Shown here: positions 57,040 through 64,000 of the stretch, one piece after another
Position numbering within the stretch: the stretch's first letter is position 1
Layout: each line of letters begins with the position of its first letter
Origin: Pseudomonas sp. ABC1
Lineage (GTDB): Bacteria > Pseudomonadota > Gammaproteobacteria > Pseudomonadales > Pseudomonadaceae
Direction of reading: 5' to 3'
NCBI RefSeq assembly: GCF_013395055.1
Contig: NZ_CP058349.1
Span: 3,347,501-3,411,500, forward strand
Length of the DNA stretch: 64,000 nt
Program-made: the position numbers and the translations under genes
Notes under the pieces: model-generated
Told to the model about the DNA's origin: nothing
What the model saw: only the letters and a program-made list of their open reading frames with translations
Database searches by the model: none

Positions 57040-58455
57040 TCAGGTCGTGGTGGTACCGGTCTTTCTGCGGGGGATACCCAGGCGCTGGCGGCGCTCCCAG
57101 AGGCATTTGCGGCTGATACCCAGTTTGCGCGCCAGTTCCGTCTCGGTCATGTGGTCCTGATGTTCCAGCACGAAATGCTGGAAGTAGTCTTCCAGTGACA
57201 GGTCTTCGGTCGGCTCGTTGCTGTTCGGGGTGCCAGAGGCGAAGGCGAGTTCGTCGAAATCATCTTCTTCCAGTGCGTCGAGTTCGATGTCGATGCCGAG
57301 CAGTTCCGCCTTGATCTCCGGGGCTTCGCTGAGGATGGCCGCCCGCTCGATGGCGTTCTCCAGTTCACGCACGTTGCCCGGCCAACTGTAGTACAGCATG
57401 GCCTGGCGGGCCTCCGGGGAGAAGCTCAGCGAGTCCAGCCCCTGCCGTTCGCGCTGGCGGGCGAGAAAGGCATCGGCGATGGCCAGGACGTCGGTGCCGC
57501 GTTCGCGAAGGGGCGGGAGCTTGAGGGCGATGACGTGCAGCCGGTAATAGAGGTCTTCGCGGAACTGCCCGGATTTGGACAGGGTTTTCAGGTCCCGGTG
57601 GGTCGCGGCGATCAGGCGCACGTTGACCTTGTGCGATTGCACCGAGCCGACCCGGCGTATCTCGCCTTCCTGCAGGACGCGCAGCAGGCGCGCCTGTGCC
57701 TCCAGTGGCAGTTCGCCGATTTCATCGAGAAACAGCGTGCCGCCGTCGGCGGCTTCCACCAGACCGGCGCGGCTGGCGCTGGCGCCGGTGAAGGCGCCTT
57801 TCTCATGGCCGAACAACTCGGATTCGATCAGCGTCTCCGGGATGGCGGCGCAGTTGACGGAGATCATCGGGGCTTTGGTGCGCCGCGAGAGGTTATGCAG
57901 GGCGCGCGCCACCAGTTCCTTGCCGGTACCCGACTCGCCGAGGATCAGCACGTTGGAGTCGGTGGGGGCGACCTTGCGGATCTTGCCGTAGAGATCCTGC
58001 ATGGCTTCGCAGCGTCCGATGATACCGATATCACCGTCTGCGTCGCTGTCGCCACGGGTGTTACCGGTGGCGGCAGAGGGGCGTGCGGGCGTCGAGGCCG
58101 CCTGCTGGCGATCGTGCAGGATGCGGGCAATGGTCTGCAGCATTTCGTCGTGGTCGAACGGCTTGGCGATGTAGTCCACCGCGCCCAGCTTCATGGAATC
58201 CACCGCCGAGCGCAGGCTGGCATAGCTGGTCATGATCAGCACGGGCGTGCCTTCGGCCAACTGGATCAGTTCAGTGCCGGGCGCACCGGGCAGGCGCAGG
58301 TCGCTGACGATCAGGTCGAACGAGGCAAAGCTGTAGCGCTCCCTGGCTTCCTGTACCGAACCGGCTTCGCTGACGTCGTACTGGTTGCGTTCGAGCAGGC
58401 GGCGCAGGGCGGAGCGAATGATGGTTTCGTCTTCGACGATAAGAATATGTGGCAT
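57040..58455 (-). CDS. cbrB: sigma-54-dependent response regulator CbrB
   Basis: A 471-residue NtrC-type activator. The receiver domain has Asp52 (LIVSDLRLPG) and a Lys in IAKPFDHDE. The AAA+ domain has Walker A GESGTGKE, the sigma-54-contacting GAFTGA and Walker B GGTLFLDEIGELP. The C-terminal Fis-type helix-turn-helix reads ARKLGISRKCLWERRQRLGIP. It controls carbon/nitrogen balance with CbrA and drives crcZ. Confidence 0.97.
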   Translation of the reverse strand: MPHILIVEDETIIRSALRRLLERNQYDVSEAGSVQEARERYSFASFDLIVSDLRLPGAPGTELIQLAEGTPVLIMTSYASLRSAVDSMKLGAVDYIAKPFDHDEMLQTIARILHDRQQAASTPARPSAATGNTRGDSDADGDIGIIGRCEAMQDLYGKIRKVAPTDSNVLILGESGTGKELVARALHNLSRRTKAPMISVNCAAIPETLIESELFGHEKGAFTGASASRAGLVEAADGGTLFLDEIGELPLEAQARLLRVLQEGEIRRVGSVQSHKVNVRLIAATHRDLKTLSKSGQFREDLYYRLHVIALKLPPLRERGTDVLAIADAFLARQRERQGLDSLSFSPEARQAMLYYSWPGNVRELENAIERAAILSEAPEIKAELLGIDIELDALEEDDFDELAFASGTPNSNEPTEDLSLEDYFQHFVLEHQDHMTETELARKLGISRKCLWERRQRLGIPRRKTGTTTT

Positions 58456-58476
58456 GGGTACTCTCTCGGCGGGACG

Positions 58477-61425
58477 CTAGTGCACAGCAGCGTCGACATG
58501 GCGCGGTAGCGTGATACGGAAACGGGTGCCACGCTGGGTTTCGAGGTTGGCCGGGCTGTCGATATCGATCTGGCCATAATGCTCTTCCACGATCGAATAG
58601 ACCAGCGCGAGGCCCAGGCCAGTGCCCTGGCCGGGGTCTTTGGTGGTGAAGAAGGGCTCGAACAGGCGGTCCTGTATCGCGCGGGGAATGCCGCTGCCTT
58701 CGTCCTCGACGATCAGGTAGACGATCTGCTCCGAGACTTCGCTGGAGATGCGGATGCTGTCGCCGTCGCTGGACGCGGCGCGGGCATTGGACAGCAGGTT
58801 GATCAGCACTTGCGCCAGGCGTTGCGGGTCGCCTTCGACCTGGTGGTCGGGGTCGCACAGGTTGAGGTAGTGCACGTCGGCGCCCTGGCGATTGAGCGAC
58901 AGTAGGGCGATGGCATCCTGGGTGATCTGCGACAGGTTGACCGGGTACAGGGCCTGCTGGCGGTTGCCGGCATGGGCGAAGCTCATCAGGGACTGGACGA
59001 TGCGCGAGATGCGCTTGGTCTGCTCGATGATCTGGCTGCTGGTTTCGGTGATTTCCTCATCGTGCTCGTGCTCTTCCCGCAGATTCTGCGCGAGGCAGGC
59101 TATGCCGGTGACCGGGTTGCCGATCTCGTGGGCGACCCCGGCGGCCAGGCGACCGATGCTGGCCAGGCGCTCGGCGTGCACCAGCCGGTCTTCCAGGGTC
59201 TGGGTCTCGGTCAGGTCTTCGATCAGCAGCACCAGCCCGCTGTTGCCAGGGGCCAGGGGCGCATCGATGACGGCTTTGTGCAGGTTGAGCCAGCGGGTAT
59301 CGCCGTCCAGGGACAGCTTTTTCTTGTAGAGGTGTTCATCCGGTTGCTGCACGAACCCGACCAGCAGGTCGCGCCAGGGCTGGGCGATGGTCGAAAGGCG
59401 CGAGCCGAGCGCCTGGCGTGCGGGCAGGCTGGTGAACTCTTCGAGGGCACGGTTCCACATGAGGATTTCCTGGTCTTCGGCCAGGGAACAGACGCCCATC
59501 GGCAGTTCCTGCAGGGTCTGGCGGTGGTAACGGCGCAGGGCGTCGAGTTCGGCGGCCAGGCCGGTCAGGCGCGAGTGGTACTCCTCCAGGCGGTTCTCGA
59601 TGAAGTGGATATCCTCGGTGACATAGCCGGGGTTGCTGTCCTTGTAGGGCAGGAAGTTTTCCATGATGTCCTGGGCCACACTGGGGCCCATCAGGCCGGA
59701 CAGGTTGGCCTCGATACGGTCGCGCAGACGCCGCAGGGCATAGGGGCGGTGCTCGTCGAAGGGCAGCTTGAGGTCGCGCAGGGCCTGTTCGACCTCGCGT
59801 TGCGCGGTACGGGCGCCGAGGGGCTTGGTCAGTTGTGCGGCGAATTCCTGGGGCGAGGCGACGATCAGTTCGCGCCGCTGTGGCCGGCGCAGGTTTTCCA
59901 CCGCGCAGGCCTCGGCGGCGCTGTTTTCCTCGGGGCTGGCCTCGGTGAACAGCGAGACCAGGGCGAAGGTCAGCACGTTGGCCGTCAGCGCCGCGATGGC
60001 CGCCAGGTGCCAACTGGTGTCGTCCAGCACATAGACCAGGTTGAGCTGCGGAATATAGAAACCGTCCAGGTTGCCGATCAGTGGTAGCAGCATGCCGACG
60101 AACCAGACGCCGATGCCGGCCAGCAGGCCGGCGATGTAGCCCTTGCGGTTGGCCGTCGGCCAGTACAGCACGGACAACACGCCCGGCAGGAATTGCAGGG
60201 TGGCGACGAAGGCGACGATGCCCAGGTTGGACAGGTCCTTCTCGCCGCCGAGCAGCAGGTAGAAGCCGTAACCCGCCATGATGATGGCAAGGATCAGGCT
60301 GCGCCGCGTCCACTTCAGCCAGCGGTAGATATTGCCTTCGGTCGGGGGCTGGTAGAGCGGCAGCACCAGGTGGTTGAGGGCCATCCCCGAGAGCGCCAGG
60401 GTGCTGACGATGATCAGTCCGCTGGAGGCCGACAGGCCGCCGATGAAGGCCGCCAGGGCGAGCCAGTCGTTCTGCGTGGCGATGCCGATGCCCAGGCTGA
60501 AATACTCGGGCTTGGTCTCGACGCCCAGCTTGAGGCCGGCCCAGAGGATCAAGGGCACCGCCAGGCTCATCAGCAGCAGGTACAGCGGCAGGCCCCAGCT
60601 GGCGCTGACCAGTGCGCGTGGCGAGAGGTTCTCGGTGAAGGTCATGTGGTACATGTGTGGCATGACGATGGCTGAGGCGAAGAACACCAGCAGCAGGGTG
60701 CGCCAGGGGCCTTCCTGCAACGGTGCGTGCAGGGCGGCCAGTGCGCTCTTGTTCTGCAGCAGCCAGATATCCAGTTGCCCGGGGCCGCCGAACACCACCA
60801 GCAGTGCGTAGAGGCCGATGCCGCCGAAGCACAGCAGCTTGACCAGCGATTCGAAGGCGATGGCGAACACCAGGCCTTCGTGCTTCTCGCGGGTGGCGAT
60901 GTGGCGAGCGCCAAAGAGGATGGTGAAGAGCATGATCAGCAGGCAGTAGCCCAGCGCCACGGCTTTCTGCTGAGAGGTATCGGTCAGCAGGCCGACGGTG
61001 TCGGCCACGGCCTGGATCTGCAATGCCAGGAGCGGCAGCATGCCGGTCAGCATCACCAGGGTGGTGAGGGCGCCACTCCAGGTGCTGCGAAAGCGGAAGG
61101 CGAACAGGTCGGCCAGCGAGGCCAACTGATAGGTACGCGTGATGCGCAATACCGGATAGAGCAGCACCGGTGCCAGCATGAAGGCGCCGCTGACGCCCAG
61201 GTAGGTGGCGAGGAAGCCGTAGCCGTACTGGTAGGCCAGGCCGACTGTGCTGTAGAACGCCCAGGCGCTGGCGTAGACCCCCAGCGACAGGGTGTAGGTC
61301 AGCGGGTGACGGATCACCGAGCGGGGAATGTGCCCGCGCTCGCTGAGCCAGGCGACGCCGAACAGCACCAGCAGGTACAGGGTGCTGAGCAGCAACAGGT
61401 GGCTGAGACTAAAGCTCGTCGGCAT
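58477..61425 (-). CDS. cbrA: sensor histidine kinase CbrA
   Basis: About 982 residues. The N-terminal half is a sodium/solute symporter-like domain of about 13 helices, fused through a STAC-type linker to a PAS domain and a kinase core. The H-box is HAERLASIGRLAAGVAHEIGNPVTG; N, G1 and G2 boxes are NLLSNARAAS, VEDEGSGIP and GQGTGLGLALVYSI. I use the ATG at 61425; a GTG at 61428 precedes it. It overlaps cbrX by 17 bases. It senses an amino-acid or carbon/nitrogen signal not fully defined. Confidence 0.96.
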   Translation of the reverse strand: MPTSFSLSHLLLLSTLYLLVLFGVAWLSERGHIPRSVIRHPLTYTLSLGVYASAWAFYSTVGLAYQYGYGFLATYLGVSGAFMLAPVLLYPVLRITRTYQLASLADLFAFRFRSTWSGALTTLVMLTGMLPLLALQIQAVADTVGLLTDTSQQKAVALGYCLLIMLFTILFGARHIATREKHEGLVFAIAFESLVKLLCFGGIGLYALLVVFGGPGQLDIWLLQNKSALAALHAPLQEGPWRTLLLVFFASAIVMPHMYHMTFTENLSPRALVSASWGLPLYLLLMSLAVPLILWAGLKLGVETKPEYFSLGIGIATQNDWLALAAFIGGLSASSGLIIVSTLALSGMALNHLVLPLYQPPTEGNIYRWLKWTRRSLILAIIMAGYGFYLLLGGEKDLSNLGIVAFVATLQFLPGVLSVLYWPTANRKGYIAGLLAGIGVWFVGMLLPLIGNLDGFYIPQLNLVYVLDDTSWHLAAIAALTANVLTFALVSLFTEASPEENSAAEACAVENLRRPQRRELIVASPQEFAAQLTKPLGARTAQREVEQALRDLKLPFDEHRPYALRRLRDRIEANLSGLMGPSVAQDIMENFLPYKDSNPGYVTEDIHFIENRLEEYHSRLTGLAAELDALRRYHRQTLQELPMGVCSLAEDQEILMWNRALEEFTSLPARQALGSRLSTIAQPWRDLLVGFVQQPDEHLYKKKLSLDGDTRWLNLHKAVIDAPLAPGNSGLVLLIEDLTETQTLEDRLVHAERLASIGRLAAGVAHEIGNPVTGIACLAQNLREEHEHDEEITETSSQIIEQTKRISRIVQSLMSFAHAGNRQQALYPVNLSQITQDAIALLSLNRQGADVHYLNLCDPDHQVEGDPQRLAQVLINLLSNARAASSDGDSIRISSEVSEQIVYLIVEDEGSGIPRAIQDRLFEPFFTTKDPGQGTGLGLALVYSIVEEHYGQIDIDSPANLETQRGTRFRITLPRHVDAAVH

Positions 61426-61585
61426 CACGTCGGCTCTGCAGGATGAAGGTTACGACGATAAGGATCAGCCACAGCAGGTAAGGGCGATACCAGGCGCCAC
61501 TCGGGTCGATCCACCAGTCCATGATGGCGGGCGAAAAGAGGTAGATGCCCACTACCAGTAGCAGCACCAGTCGATAGATATACAT
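61409..61585 (-). CDS. cbrX: small membrane protein overlapping cbrA (CbrX-like)
   Basis: A 58-codon frame from the ATG at 61585 (MYIYRLVLLLVVGIYLF) to a TAG at 61409, overlapping the cbrA start by 17 bases. Two hydrophobic helices flank a Trp-rich loop (MDWWIDPSGAWYRPY), and the tail is charged (QSRRDADEL). The position equals that of the small gene reported upstream of cbrA in Pseudomonas and called cbrX; the overlap suggests it sets cbrA translation by coupling. The symbol is used on position. Confidence 0.75.
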   Translation of the reverse strand: MYIYRLVLLLVVGIYLFSPAIMDWWIDPSGAWYRPYLLWLILIVVTFILQSRRDADEL

Positions 61586-61694
61586 GCGGCTCCCCGATGG
61601 CGGGCGGTGACAGGCCCGGGCGCGGATAGTAGCAAGAAGGCAGCTACGAGCGGCAAGCCGGACGTTGCAGGCTGGGGTGGCGTGCCTTGAAACT

Positions 61695-62031
61695 GGATTG
61701 GCAAGTTAAGTGGCCACTTGAGCACAAAAGCAATTGCGTTGTCCTGATGTTCGTGGCGTTGCGAACCCGGCCAACCCCTCTACGAAACACGCATGAACCC
61801 ATCCATGGGGCTCTTCGTCGGCGTCCCTGCCGACGAAGGTTTCTCCGAGGGGTTGACCGGGATCGCAGTCAATACCGAAGTGACCAGAAGAAAAACACCG
61901 ATATATGGCCAGCGCGCTTTTTCCACAGTCGCCTCGGAAGGCTCCGTCCCGCCACCTGGCATTCGCACAGAGGCGCTGTACCTGAGATCACTCAGTGCGC
62001 TCCATTGGCCCCTGATACAAAATGCCAATTC
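61695..62031 (+). repeat. structured dispersed element with terminal inverted repeats (MITE-like), copy 2
   Basis: The 337-bp partner of 20469-20823, in the same orientation. It starts GGATTGGCA and ends TGCCAATTC (one mismatch to a perfect inverted repeat). The outer stem is 61766-61780 with 61847-61861 (one mismatch); hairpin A is CCCA-TCCA-TGGG (61798-61809); hairpin B is CGTCGGC-GTCCCT-GCCGACG (61816-61835). Base changes relative to copy 1 in these stems are largely paired, so the fold is kept. The ~110 bases before it (61586-61694) hold only dispersed-repeat debris after the cbrX start region, and 62032-62079 holds nothing I can support. Confidence 0.75.
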
Positions 62032-62079
62032 GGTCGCAAAGCCCGCGACACTGCATATGGCAATTACCCTGCGCTGTGA

Positions 62080-62373
62080 TCAGAGGCTCAGAATCCACTC
62101 CGCCAGTGCACTGGCCTCGGCATCGCTGACGGCGCTGGGCGGCATGGGCAGGTCGCCCCAGGTGCCGGCGCTGCCGTTCTTGATGTTGCTGGCCAGGGTC
62201 GCTGCCGCGCCTTCCTTACCTGCGTAGCGGGCGGCGACATCTTTCAGTGCGGGGCCGACCAGTCGGTTTTCGAGGGTGTGGCAGGCTACGCAAGCCTTGG
62301 CCTGGAACAGCGCCTGGTCGGCATTCGCCGGCAGGCAGAGCAGCAGTAAGGGGATCGTCATCAGCTTTTTCAT
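62080..62373 (-). CDS. small periplasmic monohaem cytochrome c
   Basis: A 97-residue protein with a signal peptide ending near ANA and a mature part of about 78 residues. The haem motif is CVACH; the axial Met is in GDLPMPPSAVSD. Size and pattern match cytochrome c551/c8 type electron carriers that serve nitrite reductase or cytochrome oxidases. No denitrification gene is in view, so the partner is unknown. A candidate Anr/Dnr site at 62460-62473 lies upstream. Confidence 0.9.
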   Translation of the reverse strand: MKKLMTIPLLLLCLPANADQALFQAKACVACHTLENRLVGPALKDVAARYAGKEGAAATLASNIKNGSAGTWGDLPMPPSAVSDAEASALAEWILSL

Positions 62374-62459
62374 CGGTCATTCCTTGGCCGGGTCTTCGCC
62401 CGGTTGATGGCTATGGGGCTATATGCCAGTACAGCTTAGCCATCGCGGATTTTCCCGCG

Positions 62460-62473
62460 TTGATGATCGTCAA
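62460..62473 (-). promoter_or_regulatory. candidate Anr/Dnr (FNR-family) box upstream of the cytochrome c gene
   Basis: On the minus strand TTGACGATCATCAA matches TTGAT-N4-ATCAA at nine of ten positions. Its centre is about 93 bases before the ATG. TAAGCT, a possible -10, is placed about where an FNR-type activated promoter would need it. Confidence 0.5.
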
Positions 62474-62585
62474 TGGAGTGTTCAGATGCTGGTTTCGATG
62501 GTTCAGGCAGGCTGGGTGGACAGGCCTGCCTGCGGGATGAGCACTGCTGTGCTGAGAGATCCGCAGGCAAGCTTGTTCCGGGATT

Positions 62586-63089
62586 TTATTGGCAGACGGC
62601 GTTGTATACCGGGTCGTCATTGGAGAGTTGTGATACCTGTCCTTGTACCTCGCCGGCATCATTCAGCAGGACCTGCTCCCTGCTCGAACAGTTGAGCAGG
62701 TAGGCTTGCGAAGTGACGAGGTCGACGTGGGCCTTTTCAAACCGATAGAGGAAAAACTGTGCCAGTAACTGTCCTTCCTGTTCGGTTCTGACCATTTTCG
62801 CGGTATCCACCACGGTAAAGCCGGTTGTCATTGGGATGGCGAATGTCCAGGGGCGCCAGATGCTGGGTACCTGCTCGGTTCTCACGATAGAGGCCCCGTC
62901 AGGCAATTGTGTGCGCTTATGGTCGATCCAGGAGTACTCGTAGTAGATCTGGTAACTCAGCATGCCGATGCCGGCAAAAGCCGGAACGAACCACTTCGGC
63001 AGTTTCTTTCTAGTGACCATGCGCAGCAGCAGGGCGATGCCGGCGGCCCCAAGGCCTGCCGAAAAGAGTGCAACCAAATGCCAGATCAT
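62586..63089 (-). CDS. hypothetical membrane-anchored protein
   Basis: A 167-residue protein I do not recognise as a named family. It has two N-terminal hydrophobic helices (about 2-22 and 33-50, with IGMLSYQIYYEYSWID) and then a soluble domain of mixed alpha/beta character. Two Cys lie in the C-terminal half (LLNCSS and the last residues AVCQ). It follows the actP gene on the same strand after a terminator-like hairpin, and similar small proteins are found near acetate symporter genes in pseudomonads. Confidence 0.7.
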   Translation of the reverse strand: MIWHLVALFSAGLGAAGIALLLRMVTRKKLPKWFVPAFAGIGMLSYQIYYEYSWIDHKRTQLPDGASIVRTEQVPSIWRPWTFAIPMTTGFTVVDTAKMVRTEQEGQLLAQFFLYRFEKAHVDLVTSQAYLLNCSSREQVLLNDAGEVQGQVSQLSNDDPVYNAVCQ

Positions 63090-63108
63090 GATGTCCCCGT
63101 GAAATAAG

Positions 63109-63132
63109 ACGGGCTTCCTGATGGAAGCCCGT
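63109..63132 (-). terminator. terminator-like hairpin after actP
   Basis: ACGGGCTTCC and GGAAGCCCGT with a four-base loop, followed on the minus strand by a weak CTTATTTC tail. It ends or attenuates the actP transcript before the hypothetical gene. Confidence 0.6.
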
Positions 63133-63168
63133 TGGTGAAGGTTGGAACGGTGGTTTCAGACTAGCCGA

Positions 63169-64000
63169 TCAGTGATCTGCCATCGCTGCACCGGCGCCTT
63201 TCGGGTAGCGAACGCTTTCTACCAGATCCTGAACTTCTTGTGGCGGTTCTTCGGTCGCATAGGACACGGCGAACGCGACGATGAAGTTGATGATGGCACC
63301 TACGCTACCAATGGAGAGCGGAGAGATACCGAACAGCCAGTTTTCTGGAGTGTTAGGCAGGTTGTTGGTGCCAGGAATGAAGAACCATCCCAGGTAGATG
63401 AAGATGTAGACCACCGTGAACAGCAGGCCAGTGACCATACCGGCGATGGCGCCCTTGCTATTGATGCGCTTGGAGAAGATCCCCATCATCAGTACTGGGA
63501 AGATCGACGAGGCCGCGATTCCGAAGGCAAGCGCTACGACCTGAGCCGCGAACCCTGGTGGATTCAGGCCTAGGAAGGTCGCGAGTGTGATTGCGACTGC
63601 CATGGATATCCGCGCGGCCAGCATTTCGCTTTTTTCGCTGATATTCGGATTGATGATGGTCTTGATCAGGTCATGACTGATTGCCGAGGATATCGCCAGC
63701 AACAAGCCCGCAGCTGTCGACAGTGCCGCCGCAATGGCGCCCGCCGCGATCAGCCCGATTACCCACCCAGGGAGATTGGCAATCTCTGGGTTGGCCAGTA
63801 CCAGGATGTCGGAGTTGATGTCCAGCTCGTTACCGTTCCAGCCGCGATCAGAGAAGTCGGCAGTTGGGTTGTAATACTGGATGCGACCGTCAGCGTTCTT
63901 GTCCTCGAACTTGATCAGGCCAGTGTCTTCCCAGGTCTTGACCCATTGCGGACGCTCTTCGTATTCAAGGGCCGGTTGTTCTACGCCGTTGGGGTAGACG
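63169..64000 (-). CDS. actP: cation/acetate symporter ActP (partial, 5' end outside window)
   Basis: The minus-strand frame is open to the right edge; about 276 C-terminal residues are visible. The sequence includes a soluble insert (GRIQYYNPTADFSDRGW), NEIDINSDILVL-like NELDINSDILVLANPEIANLPGWV, and the membrane part AGAIAAALSTAAGLLLAISSAISHDL, all typical of the SSS-family acetate symporters. It takes up acetate and other short acids with Na+. The N-terminal half, and probably the DUF485 partner gene, lie to the right. Confidence 0.93.
   Translation of the reverse strand, partial: VYPNGVEQPALEYEERPQWVKTWEDTGLIKFEDKNADGRIQYYNPTADFSDRGWNGNELDINSDILVLANPEIANLPGWVIGLIAAGAIAAALSTAAGLLLAISSAISHDLIKTIINPNISEKSEMLAARISMAVAITLATFLGLNPPGFAAQVVALAFGIAASSIFPVLMMGIFSKRINSKGAIAGMVTGLLFTVVYIFIYLGWFFIPGTNNLPNTPENWLFGISPLSIGSVGAIINFIVAFAVSYATEEPPQEVQDLVESVRYPKGAGAAMADH

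Overview
The window is chromosomal DNA from a high-GC gammaproteobacterium, almost certainly a Pseudomonas in the broad sense. The evidence is the block carA-carB-greA-DUF4149-yhbY/rlmE-ftsH-folP-glmM-tpiA-secG-tRNA-Leu-tRNA-fMet-rimP-nusA-infB-rbfA-truB-rpsO-pnp. Further on come pgi, panD-panC-panB, folK, pcnB and the Pseudomonas-specific cbrA-cbrB-crcZ regulatory module. The species cannot be fixed from the sequence alone.

Layout. 1-12.2 kb, minus strand: an accessory surface/secretion locus, made of a TadG-like membrane protein with pilus-type N-terminus, a 3172-residue LEPR-XLL beta-propeller/cadherin-like protein carrying a near-perfect 1311-codon tandem duplication, and a TolC-family outer-membrane lipoprotein that runs off the left edge. 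12.4-16.6 kb: small envelope genes (DUF454 protein, two NlpC/P60 lipoproteins of which the second is frameshifted, an AEC transporter, and a degenerate cation-exchanger-like protein). 16.6-20.3 kb: gatC-gatA-gatB for the tRNA-dependent amidotransferase, followed by a translationally coupled RlpA-like lipoprotein. 20.9-24.9 kb: a compact operon of circularly permuted ATP-grasp, alpha-E, transglutaminase-like and Anbu proteasome-like protease genes, a known but biochemically unresolved association. 25.0-46.2 kb: carAB with a leader ORF and attenuator-like terminator, then the long translation, transcription and RNA-metabolism block, ending in a terminator after pnp. 46.3-46.9 kb: a BON-domain periplasmic protein behind a near-consensus sigma-54 promoter and a palindromic upstream site. 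46.9-61.6 kb, minus strand: cbrX-cbrA-cbrB-crcZ-pcnB-folK-panB-panC-panD-pgi-DUF748-DUF1304. 62.0-64.0 kb, minus strand: a small cytochrome c with a candidate Anr box, an unknown membrane protein, and the C-terminal part of the acetate symporter actP, cut by the right edge.

Regulatory logic. The CbrA sensor and CbrB sigma-54 activator are followed by a gene-free stretch with a CbrB-type binding palindrome, a sigma-54 promoter, at least five A-rich CA motifs and a terminator. This is the expected architecture of the CrcZ RNA that titrates Hfq/Crc. carAB appears to be controlled by a leader ORF that runs through a terminator hairpin.

Most unusual non-coding feature. A dispersed element of about 340-355 bp occurs twice, at 20469-20823 and 61695-62031, in the same orientation. 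It has short terminal inverted repeats and a branched hairpin core. Several differences between the two copies are compensatory base-pair changes, so the fold appears to be conserved. No CRISPR array, rRNA, prophage or transposase gene was seen.
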